From: an uncultured Prevotella sp.
Lineage (GTDB): Bacteria; Bacteroidota; Bacteroidia; Bacteroidales; Bacteroidaceae
Reading direction: 5' to 3'
Assembly (NCBI GenBank): GCA_905210845.1
Contig: CAJLYG010000194.1
Location: forward strand, 1-5,942
Length of the DNA stretch: 5,942 nucleotides
Shown: in pieces, positions 1 to 5,090 of the stretch
Numbering within the stretch: position 1 is the stretch's first letter
Layout of the letters: the number at the start of each line of letters is the position of its first letter
The notes under the pieces: model-generated
Databases searched by the model: none
What the model saw: only the letters and a program-made list of their open reading frames with translations
What the model was told of the DNA's origin: nothing
Program-made: the position numbers and the translations under genes

Positions 1-410
1 ACCGCCCCGGAGGTGCCACACCGCTCTATGATGCCATCGGCCTGGGTATCAGCAAGCTCAACGCGCAGACCACGGCCGACGACAATGTCCTGGTCACCAT
101 CATCACCGACGGCGAGGAGAATTGCTCGGAGGAGTATAACCTGCAAATGGTCAAGACACTCATCGAGAAGCTGAAGAAACAGAACTGGACGTTCACGCTC
201 ATCGGCACCGACAACCTCGATGTGGAGGGCATGGCCGGAGCGATGGCCATCGACAATCACCTGGAATTCAAGGAGGACGAAGCCGGAACAAAGGAAATGT
301 TCGCCTTTGAGCGCCGTTCACGTGCCCGCTACAACGCTTGTATGGCGTGCGGAGAAGCCATGCCAATGGACAGCTACTTCGATGAGGCCAAGAAAACAAG
401 AAAGAAGTAG
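1..410 (+). CDS. vWA-domain protein, C-terminal part (5' end off window)
   Basis: The reading frame is open from position 3 to the TAG at 408-410 and continues off the left edge, so only about the last 135 residues are visible. They carry two late vWA landmarks: GGATPLYDAIG, whose Thr matches the third metal-binding (MIDAS) element, and ITDGEEN, the Asp-containing strand that completes the MIDAS site. A Rossmann-like strand, FTLIGTD, follows. The vWA fold binds a divalent metal and usually mediates protein-protein contacts. The missing N-terminus should hold the DxSxS motif. The tail is basic (KKTRKK) and contains a CxxC pair in NACMACGEAM. No transmembrane segment is visible in this part. 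The ATG at 147 lies inside the domain and is not a credible start. The vWA fold is clear, but the specific role is unknown. Confidence 0.85.
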   Translation, partial: RPGGATPLYDAIGLGISKLNAQTTADDNVLVTIITDGEENCSEEYNLQMVKTLIEKLKKQNWTFTLIGTDNLDVEGMAGAMAIDNHLEFKEDEAGTKEMFAFERRSRARYNACMACGEAMPMDSYFDEAKKTRKK

Positions 411-421
411 CTGTTGCTGAT

Positions 422-494
422 GGTTCCGTAGCTCAATGGATAGAGCGTCTGCCTCCGGAGCAGAAGGTTGCAAGTTCGAGTCTTGTCGGAATCA
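422..494 (+). tRNA. tRNA-Arg (anticodon CCG)
   Basis: The full cloverleaf can be folded by eye. The acceptor arm is GGTTCCG (422-428) with CGGAATC (487-493), which has one G-T wobble, and the discriminator base is A494. The D stem is GCTC/GAGC. The anticodon stem is TCTGC/GCAGA around the loop CTCCGGA, giving anticodon CCG at 455-457, which reads arginine codon CGG. There is a five-base variable loop. The T arm is GCAAG/CTTGT with loop TTCGAGT. CCA is not encoded at the 3' end. The gene starts 12 bases after the vWA stop codon. No copy of its 3' end is seen elsewhere in the window, so nothing here marks it as a used integration site. Confidence 0.96.
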
Positions 495-621
495 CAGTCA
501 GAAATAGCACTTTACTTGTACCGCTCATCCTCAATGTACACTTTCAATTATTCTGTTCATTGCATTAGAAATGTACGCTAAAAGTGATTAAAAGAACCGA
601 TAGAAAGGAGTAGAATGGTCA

Positions 622-1242
622 TCATGATTTTCTATACAGTCGTGGAGACATGCCCTTCATACGGACGAAGAACTTCGTAAAAGAAGCCTGGTCTGCGAAA
701 TGCAGCCGATAGGCGATTTCCGTAACGCTCATGTCGGTGGTCTTCAGCAGGACGGTTGCCTCGGATGCCAAGGCCTGGGAAATAAAATGCTGTACTGTAT
801 GACCACTCATCTTCTTGACGATACGTGAAAGATAAGTTGTCGTCATATTGAGATGTCCGGCATAGAAAGCAAGGTCATGATGGGCAACAAAATGTTGTGA
901 AACGAGTCGCATGAAGTTGGCAAAGACTCTTTCGTGCTGTTCTGAATAGCGGTGGCTGGCTATAATGCAGTCGTGGGCGTTTAGAATTTCTATGCACATC
1001 AATCGAATGGCCGTCATGAGCAAATCCTTTGTATAGTCTGTTCGCTTTGCAAGAATATGCTCATGGACAAGCATCATGAGCTGTCTGATTCGGCTGAGAA
1101 AATAAGAGCCAACGAATAAGGAATTGCTTCCTGTCTGCCAATCTACCAGCATCTGAATGAATTCATCATCCTGTTGCCGGAGTCGGTTACGGACCTGATA
1201 GCAAGCATTGATTGCGTGTATCAGCCAGAGTGATACTATCAT
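622..1242 (-). CDS. AraC-family transcriptional regulator, short form
   Basis: This 206-residue protein has the C-terminal double helix-turn-helix of AraC/XylS regulators. The first HTH lies at about 122-146 (LAFYAGHLNMTTTYLSRIVKK) and the second at about 171-194 (SVTEIAYRLHFADQASFTKF). It ends with the usual GMSPRLYR signature. AraC proteins are normally near 290 residues, with an N-terminal cupin sensor. Here only the helical linker (about 40-115) precedes the DNA-binding part and no cupin is seen. In frame, a TAA at 1270-1272 stops extension upstream of the ATG at 1240-1242. The roughly 120 bases left before the divergent SDR promoter are too few for a cupin. It may therefore be a naturally short regulator or an N-terminally truncated one. 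Its divergent position makes the SDR-flavodoxin cluster its likely target, by inference. Confidence 0.85.
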   Translation of the reverse strand: MIVSLWLIHAINACYQVRNRLRQQDDEFIQMLVDWQTGSNSLFVGSYFLSRIRQLMMLVHEHILAKRTDYTKDLLMTAIRLMCIEILNAHDCIIASHRYSEQHERVFANFMRLVSQHFVAHHDLAFYAGHLNMTTTYLSRIVKKMSGHTVQHFISQALASEATVLLKTTDMSVTEIAYRLHFADQASFTKFFVRMKGMSPRLYRKS

Positions 1243-1283
1243 AAAGCACTTGTTGTGAGTAGGGGCGTATTATTAGCTTTCCT

Positions 1284-1291
1284 CAAAGACA
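1284..1291 (-). promoter_or_regulatory. possible -7 box for the short AraC gene
   Basis: On the minus strand this reads TGTCTTTG, seven of eight matches to the Bacteroidota -7 consensus TAnnTTTG. It would place the transcript start about 35 bases before the ATG at 1242. No convincing -33 TTTG lies at the right distance, so support is weak. Confidence 0.25.
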
Positions 1292-1353
1292 GAATCTGTA
1301 AAAATGGTCATTGAATGAGGATTCCATCTACAAGGCCATGCTGATATTTGCCG

Positions 1354-1361
1354 TAACTTTG
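1354..1361 (+). promoter_or_regulatory. -7 promoter box of the SDR cluster
   Basis: TAACTTTG matches the Bacteroidota sigma-ABfr -7 consensus TAnnTTTG exactly. It lies 28 bases before the SDR ATG at 1390. The expected start of transcription is around 1367-1369. The -33 region has no clear TTTG, which would fit a promoter needing an activator such as the divergent AraC protein. The right half of the box is part of a dyad described separately. Confidence 0.55.
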
Positions 1362-1386
1362 CAGTTGTAAATTAACAACAGCAAAG
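1357..1386 (+). promoter_or_regulatory. Dyad in SDR promoter/leader, candidate operator
   Basis: The left arm is CTTTGC-A-GTTGT (1357-1368) and the right arm is ACAAC-A-GCAAAG (1375-1386), around a six-base centre, AAATTA. The arms pair at 11 of 12 positions, the only break being an A-A mismatch at 1363/1380. The dyad starts inside the -7 box and ends three bases before the ATG. Because transcription should begin near its middle, most transcripts would carry only the right arm. A DNA operator is therefore more likely than an RNA hairpin. A protein bound here would block the promoter and the start. The binding protein is unknown. Confidence 0.5.
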
Positions 1387-1389
1387 ATT

Positions 1390-2223
1390 ATGAAGCAAGT
1401 AGCAGTATTAATAGGTGCCGGTTCCATCGGCCAGGCCATTGTGCGCAGGGTGGCTGCAGGCAAGCATGTGGTGCTCGCTGACTTTAGTGAGCAGAACGCA
1501 GCGACGGCTGCAAAGACTTTGGAGGATGCAGGTTTCGAGTGCTCGACCCTCCGGGTGGACCTTGGCAGCAAGGATGATATTCTTACTCTCGTCAAGGAAG
1601 CACAGAAGTATGGTGAGGTTACGAACCTCATCAACGCGGCAGGAGTCTCTCCTTCACAGGCATCGGTGGAAGAGATTCTGCGTGTTGACATGGTCGGCAC
1701 AGCAATATTATTGGAGGAGTTCGGCAAGGTAATGGCTGAAGGCGGCTCCGGCATCGTCATCGCTTCACAGAGCGGTCACCGGTTGCCCGCTCTGCCGCAG
1801 GAACAGAACGACGCGTTGGCAATGAGCAAGCCGGAAGAGCTCACGAAACTCGACTTCGTTCAGGCCATCACCGATACGCTGAAGGCCTACCAGTACTCCA
1901 AGCGCTGCAACGTCCTCCGCGTCGCTTATGAGGCTGACCGCTGGGCAAAGCGTGGCGCCACTATCAACTCCATCTCACCGGGCATCATCATCACTCCGTT
2001 GGCCAATGACGAGCTGCACGGCCCACGCGCCAAAGGCTATCTCGACATGATAGCAGCCAGTCCCGCCCATCGCGCCGGTACTCCTGACGAGGTTGGCGAC
2101 CTCGCCGAATTTCTTATGTCGAGCCGCGGCCGCTTCATCAGTGGCACGGACATTCTTATCGACGGCGGTACTACGGCCAGCTATTGGTATGGCAGTCTGC
2201 AATATCTCAAGGCAACGCATTAA
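1390..2223 (+). CDS. SDR-family NAD(P)-dependent oxidoreductase
   Basis: This 277-residue short-chain dehydrogenase/reductase is expected to be cytosolic and to oxidise an alcohol or reduce a carbonyl with NAD(H) or NADP(H). The nucleotide-binding loop is GAGSIG (9-14), a GxGxxG form one residue shorter than the classical SDR TGxxxGxG. D31 at the end of strand 2 favours NAD(H). Other landmarks are D57, NAAG (82-85), Ser126/Ser128 in IASQSGH, the catalytic YxxxK (Y167, K171), the SPGIIITPL segment after the active site (196-204) and the C-terminal GTDILIDGG. About 25 extra residues lie between the catalytic Ser and Tyr compared with typical members, and they look like part of a recognised subgroup rather than damage. 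The ATG is preceded by the promoter and dyad, with no Shine-Dalgarno. It is the first gene of the cluster, and its substrate is unknown. Confidence 0.92.
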   Translation: MKQVAVLIGAGSIGQAIVRRVAAGKHVVLADFSEQNAATAAKTLEDAGFECSTLRVDLGSKDDILTLVKEAQKYGEVTNLINAAGVSPSQASVEEILRVDMVGTAILLEEFGKVMAEGGSGIVIASQSGHRLPALPQEQNDALAMSKPEELTKLDFVQAITDTLKAYQYSKRCNVLRVAYEADRWAKRGATINSISPGIIITPLANDELHGPRAKGYLDMIAASPAHRAGTPDEVGDLAEFLMSSRGRFISGTDILIDGGTTASYWYGSLQYLKATH

Positions 2224-2235
2224 ATACAAGGTGGC

Positions 2236-2751
2236 ATGGGAAAAATTTTAATCGCATACTACTCCCGCAGAGGAGAGAACTATTGGAACGGAAGTATCCG
2301 TAACCTTGCCAAGGGAAATACGGAAGTTGTCGTGGAGAAACTTAAGGCCTTGCTGCCCGATGCCGATGTTTACCATATCGATACCACTTACGAGTATCCT
2401 AAGGACTACTACGAATGTATAGACCAGGCTAAGCAGGAGCTCCGTGAGCAGGCTCGCCCTGAACTGAGGAATGAGCTCGACGGCATCGACGGGTACGACA
2501 CCATCATTCTCGGCTACCCTAACTGGTGGGGCACGATGCCGATGGTGGTTTATACCTTCCTTGAGAGTTTCGATTTCAGCGGCAAGACCATCATCCCCTT
2601 CTGCACCAACGAGGGCAGTGGCATGGGCAGCAGTGAGCGCTTCATCAAGAGGGAGGCTCCCACGGCAACGGTGCTTGGCGGTGTCAGCATTCATGGGGCT
2701 GAGGCAGCTCATGCCGATGCACAGGTGAGAACAATTATAAGTAAAATATAA
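2236..2751 (+). CDS. Flavodoxin family protein
   Basis: This 171-residue protein has a flavodoxin fold and is expected to bind FMN in the cytosol and carry or transfer electrons. The N-terminal strand and phosphate loop read ILIAYYSRRGENY (4-16). The segment GNTEVVVEKL (27-36) starts the first helix. The isoalloxazine-binding loop is GYPNWWGTMPM (93-103), followed by IIPFCTNEGSGMGSSE (119-134), typical of the Flavodoxin_4-like group common in Bacteroidales and Clostridia. Length and ends are normal. It starts 12 bases after the SDR stop, with no promoter between them, so the two should be co-transcribed. A flavodoxin-like quinone or nitro reductase role is possible. No specific partner can be named. 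Confidence 0.92.
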   Translation: MGKILIAYYSRRGENYWNGSIRNLAKGNTEVVVEKLKALLPDADVYHIDTTYEYPKDYYECIDQAKQELREQARPELRNELDGIDGYDTIILGYPNWWGTMPMVVYTFLESFDFSGKTIIPFCTNEGSGMGSSERFIKREAPTATVLGGVSIHGAEAAHADAQVRTIISKI

Positions 2752-2810
2752 ACTTCACATGGGCCGACAGCCGACAGTGAAAGATAATAATTCAGAACAG
2801 AGACAATATT

Positions 2811-3271
2811 ATGGCAACATTAGAAGACAGTTTTGCAATCCGCGACCTTCAAGAGCGCTATGCAACAGAGAGTGATAAGAACAATCAGGACTATTACAGC
2901 GAGTTGTTCGTTAAGAACGTCAGGCTACGTGTTTATTTCTACGGTGAGCTTGGCATGCAGGCTGACGACGTCGACTCCATGATCAAGCAGTATAAGGCTT
3001 TCGGGGCTGCCAAGGCAAGCTTCCATCAGAACGGCCAGCATGTCATCTCCAGGACGATACTCACGCCACGGGCACCGCCTATGCCCTTGCCACCCTCGTC
3101 AACAATGAGAATGGCAAGGATGTGGTTACACTCCACACCGTCCGCTATTACGACAAATACGTGAAGATTGATGGACGCTGGTGGATAGCTGAGCGCGAGC
3201 AGCACTTTGTCTACACGGCTAAGCAGGATGTCGTCAAGTCGGAAGACGCGGAAAAAGTTAAAAGAGAATAG
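2811..3271 (+). pseudogene. SnoaL/NTF2-like small protein, one-base frameshift
   Basis: Two adjoining frames together make one NTF2-fold protein of about 153 residues. The first (2811 to about 3050) gives about 80 residues starting MATLEDSFAIRDLQERYATE, with the usual N-terminal helix of SnoaL-like proteins. The second (from 3053 to the TAG at 3269-3271) gives 72 residues starting DDTHATGTAYALATL and including VRYYDKYVKIDGRWWIAERE, the typical strand-turn-strand ending of the family. Restoring one base near 3051 joins them. No slippery heptamer is present, so programmed frameshifting is unlikely. Without the repair, the first frame runs on through a Pro/Met/Thr-rich nonsense tail to 3164. The family includes cyclases, isomerases and small dehydratase-like enzymes. 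It lies 59 bases after the flavodoxin, probably in the same transcript. A sequencing error is an alternative to true decay. Confidence 0.8.
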
Positions 3272-3290
3272 GTATACGGAAAAATTATTG

Positions 3291-3298
3291 TATCTTTG
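3291..3298 (+). promoter_or_regulatory. -7 promoter box of the second AraC gene
   Basis: TATCTTTG is an exact match to the Bacteroidota -7 consensus TAnnTTTG, and it lies 20 bases after the stop of the NTF2-like frame. Transcription should begin near 3304. This rules out the ATG at 3296, which falls inside the box, and leaves 3323 or 3347 as the start. No clear -33 TTTG is visible. Confidence 0.6.
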
Positions 3299-3322
3299 CA
3301 TCGGACAACAACTTGCAGAGAT

Positions 3323-4234
3323 ATGGAACAGAACAAGAAGACAATCATGAACTTTGAGACGATACAGGAGTTTAACGATGCTCTTGGCGTTGAGACACTT
3401 CATCCTTTGGTCAGCGTCATCGACATGAGCCAGTGCAAGCCCATGCATCCCATGCGCCACACCATGAGCTTCTATGCCATTTTTCTGAAGGATGAGAAGA
3501 ATTGCGAGATCATCTATGGCAATACGAAGTATGACTACAACAAAGGCGATGTGGTCTGTCTCGCTCCCGGTCAGATAATAGGCATTGAGGATGACGGGCA
3601 TATCTTCCAACCGCAAGGCTACGCTCTTTTCTTCGACCCCGAGTTTATCCGTGGCACATCGCTTGGCAAGAACATCAAGAACTATGGCTTCTTCTCTTAT
3701 CAGGTGAACGAGGCGTTGCATCTGTCTGAGAAAGAGCGCACGACGTTCATTGAGTGTCTCAACCTTATCAAGGATGAGCTCAACCATGACATCGACCGCA
3801 TGACCCGTCAGCTGGTCTGCTCGTATATCGAAATCCTTGTCAATTACTGCCAGCGTTTCTACGAGCGTCAGTTTGTGACCCGCGAGCCCATCAACAGCGC
3901 GTTGCTCGCCAAGTTTGAGATATTGCTCAATGACTATTTCAAGCAGAACAACATGAACCGCGGACTGCCGACGGTCAACTACTGCGCGTCGGAGCTCTGT
4001 CTCTCGCCCAACTATTTTGGAGACCTTATCAAGAAAGAGACGGGGCAGACTGCCATGGACTATATCCACAGGCATATTATAGACGTTGCAAAGGAACTAC
4101 TTGCCGACACCAGCAGGTCCATTACTGACGTCAGCTATCAGATAGGTTTCCAGTACCCTCAGCACATGAGCCGCATGTTCAAGAAGGAAACGGGTGGGAC
4201 GCCGGCACAATACCGCAAGCAAATCACTGCCTAA
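3323..4234 (+). CDS. AraC-family transcriptional regulator, full length
   Basis: This 303-residue regulator has an N-terminal cupin-like sensor half and a C-terminal AraC DNA-binding half. The sensor part includes the segment at about 70-110, where YNKGDVVCLAPGQ and ALFFDPEFIRGTSLG are typical of Bacteroidales members. A helical linker follows (135-200). The first HTH is at about 217-240 (YCASELCLSPNYFGDLIKK) and the second at about 266-290 (SITDVSYQIGFQYPQHMSRM), ending TPAQYRK. The start at 3323 is chosen because the longer option at 3296 lies within the -7 box. The ATG at 3347 (MNFETIQEFND) also fits the family's usual beginning and cannot be excluded. It likely controls the upstream SDR-flavodoxin cluster, itself, or both. 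The inducer is unknown. Confidence 0.92.
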   Translation: MEQNKKTIMNFETIQEFNDALGVETLHPLVSVIDMSQCKPMHPMRHTMSFYAIFLKDEKNCEIIYGNTKYDYNKGDVVCLAPGQIIGIEDDGHIFQPQGYALFFDPEFIRGTSLGKNIKNYGFFSYQVNEALHLSEKERTTFIECLNLIKDELNHDIDRMTRQLVCSYIEILVNYCQRFYERQFVTREPINSALLAKFEILLNDYFKQNNMNRGLPTVNYCASELCLSPNYFGDLIKKETGQTAMDYIHRHIIDVAKELLADTSRSITDVSYQIGFQYPQHMSRMFKKETGGTPAQYRKQITA

Positions 4235-4273
4235 TGGGAAAAATGTGCTACATTGCGTGTGTTTCTCCGGCCA

Positions 4274-4325
4274 AAAATAACACCGCCACGAAGTCTGCTA
4301 AAAGATAATGTGGCGGTTATTTTGT
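4274..4325 (+). terminator. Probable terminator after the second AraC gene
   Basis: An eight-base perfect stem, ACCGCCAC (4282-4289) with GTGGCGGT (4310-4317), encloses a 20-base loop. The flanks extend it: an A-rich stretch to the left pairs with TTATTTTG to the right if a two-to-three-base bulge is allowed. The A-tract, GC stem and T-rich tail fit an intrinsic terminator 40-90 bases after the AraC stop. The large loop lowers confidence. Confidence 0.55.
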
Positions 4326-4408
4326 TATTGAAATAGTAGCTGGTAATAATATCCAATGTTGGCAAATGTAATTTAGTAAGCGTATCGGCATACACGTATT
4401 GACATAAA

Positions 4409-4440
4409 AAACTGAGGAAGAGAGAATGCTTGCTCAGTTT
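4409..4440. terminator. Hairpin, possible terminator
   Basis: AAACTGAG (4409-4416) and CTCAGTTT (4433-4440) form a perfect eight-base stem with a 16-base loop. The plus strand continues T-rich (CTTTGTTCTTTTG), and the minus strand continues with six T residues. Position 4445, where transposase-like coding begins, is just to the right. It could therefore also belong to the edge of the dead insertion sequence. Between the previous hairpin and this one, 4326-4408, I see no gene. Confidence 0.4.
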
Positions 4441-4444
4441 CTTT

Positions 4445-4925
4445 GTTCTTTTGTTGAGGGATGCCAACGACTGTGACCGGTCCCTTAATGTATCACGAAT
4501 TCTCGAAAGGGTCTTCGAGCACCTTCAAAACGCTGACCCCAAACGGTCATCGAGCTGCGGGGGACAGCCACTTCTGCAGCCATGAGTTCATGGACTGGGC
4601 CAAGGGCAAATGGTATGTGTGGTTCACAACCGGACTCGCCGGGAACTCGGCGTTGTTCAAGATGGTCGAAAAGAAGGTGCGCATGGCCGAGAACAAGTCC
4701 AGAAAACTTGATGAGGAACGTAATTCCGTGAAGTAAAGCCACAAGGAATCAAAGGATGGGAACAGCAGGCGCTCAGTGGTTCTTGTCAGGAGGTATTATA
4801 AGTTTTATTACAAGGCCAAGTCGTGGAAATATCCGCAGAGAGTCATCGTGAAGATAGAGGTGAGTTCCATGGGAACCAACATCCGCTTTGTTGTGACCAG
4901 CACACCGAGGGATGCATCCTCGTAG
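4445..4925 (+). pseudogene. IS1380-family transposase remnant
   Basis: The middle of an IS1380-type DDE transposase can be traced through three frames. The first frame (about 4445-4543) gives DRSLNVSRILERVFEHLQNA. The second (4538-4561) gives TVIELRG, and the third (from about 4562) gives DSHFCSHEFMDWAKGKWYV followed by TTGLAGNSALFKMVEKKV. The joins fit loss of one A from the run at 4541-4543 and one G from the run at 4559-4563. A TAA at 4734-4736 interrupts the third frame, which then resumes with YYKFYYKAKSWKYPQRVIVK and TNIRFVVTS. A final TAG lies at 4923-4925. The RGDS block holds a catalytic Asp of this family. N- and C-terminal thirds (a full enzyme is about 430 residues) and terminal inverted repeats are not found, so the element is dead. 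The short ORF with ATG at 4461 is part of this wreck. Confidence 0.75.
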
Positions 4926-5038
4926 GCCACAACACCGAGGTGGGCCGCGTCACCGACAGCCGCCGCACCCTCTACCGCCTGATGCAAGTCATCAACCACC
5001 GAGATGAGGGCGAGCCGGTGTTCATAGAGATAGAATAA
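4901..5038 (+). other. Unidentified coding remnant, ends TAA at 5036-5038
   Basis: In a frame different from the transposase remnant, this stretch reads GCILVGHNTEVGRVTDSR and then TLYRLMQVINHRDEGEPVFI, ending IEIE. Its composition is that of a genuine protein end: charged, GC-rich in third positions and closed by TAA directly before a strong hairpin. The frame can be opened back to an ATG at 4823, but 4823-4900 overlaps recognisable transposase coding in the other frame. That start is therefore probably artificial. I do not recognise the family. It may be the 3' end of a host gene whose front was removed by the insertion sequence. Confidence 0.35.
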
Positions 5039-5090
5039 AATTTTTGCCGCAGCCACGCAAGAGAAGCGAGGTTGCGGCAAAATAGTTTTA
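5037..5090. terminator. Strong hairpin between convergent frames, likely bidirectional terminator
   Basis: TTTTGCCGCAGCC (5042-5054) pairs with GGTTGCGGCAAAA (5070-5082) over 13 positions with one G-U pair. An inner CGC/GCG stem closes a seven-base loop. Outer TAAAA and TTTTA flanks can extend the stem after a small bulge, giving an A-tract left and a T-tract right on either strand. It sits exactly between the plus-strand TAA at 5036-5038 and the minus-strand TAG at 5091-5093. Confidence 0.7.

Noticed and set aside
422..494. tRNA-Arg as an integration site for a mobile element covering the rest of the window
   Set aside because: No repeat of the tRNA 3' end was found elsewhere in the window, and no integrase is present.
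533..586. Near-direct repeat AATGTACACT / AATGTACGCT and the CACTTT / AAAGTG pair in the gap after the tRNA
   Set aside because: They are short and AT-rich with a 36-base loop, and no T-tract fits a terminator, so chance is sufficient.
607..679. AAAGGAG followed by ATG at 614 and a 21-codon plus-strand frame
   Set aside because: A good Shine-Dalgarno match, but such sites are little used in Bacteroidota, and the frame is antisense to the conserved end of the AraC gene.
1308..1760. Minus-strand open frame of 150 codons opposite the SDR start
   Set aside because: It is fully antisense to conserved SDR nucleotide-binding sequence and crosses the SDR promoter, so it is a shadow.
2248..2712. Minus-strand open frame of 154 codons opposite the flavodoxin
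   Set aside because: It is antisense to clear flavodoxin motifs and has no recognisable features of its own.
2763..2776. Tandem GCCGACA GCCGACA between flavodoxin and the NTF2-like gene
   Set aside because: Two copies of seven bases only, with no promoter box or further copies, so not a meaningful repeat.
3026..4075. Long minus-strand open frame of 349 codons opposite the NTF2-like gene and the second AraC gene
   Set aside because: It is antisense to well-recognised AraC coding, has a Leu/Val/Arg/His-rich shadow composition, and shows no family motif.
4485..5080. Three minus-strand open frames (4485-4742, 4547-4744, 4808-5080)
   Set aside because: They are antisense to the transposase remnant and the coding tail, with no family resemblance, and one crosses the terminator hairpin.
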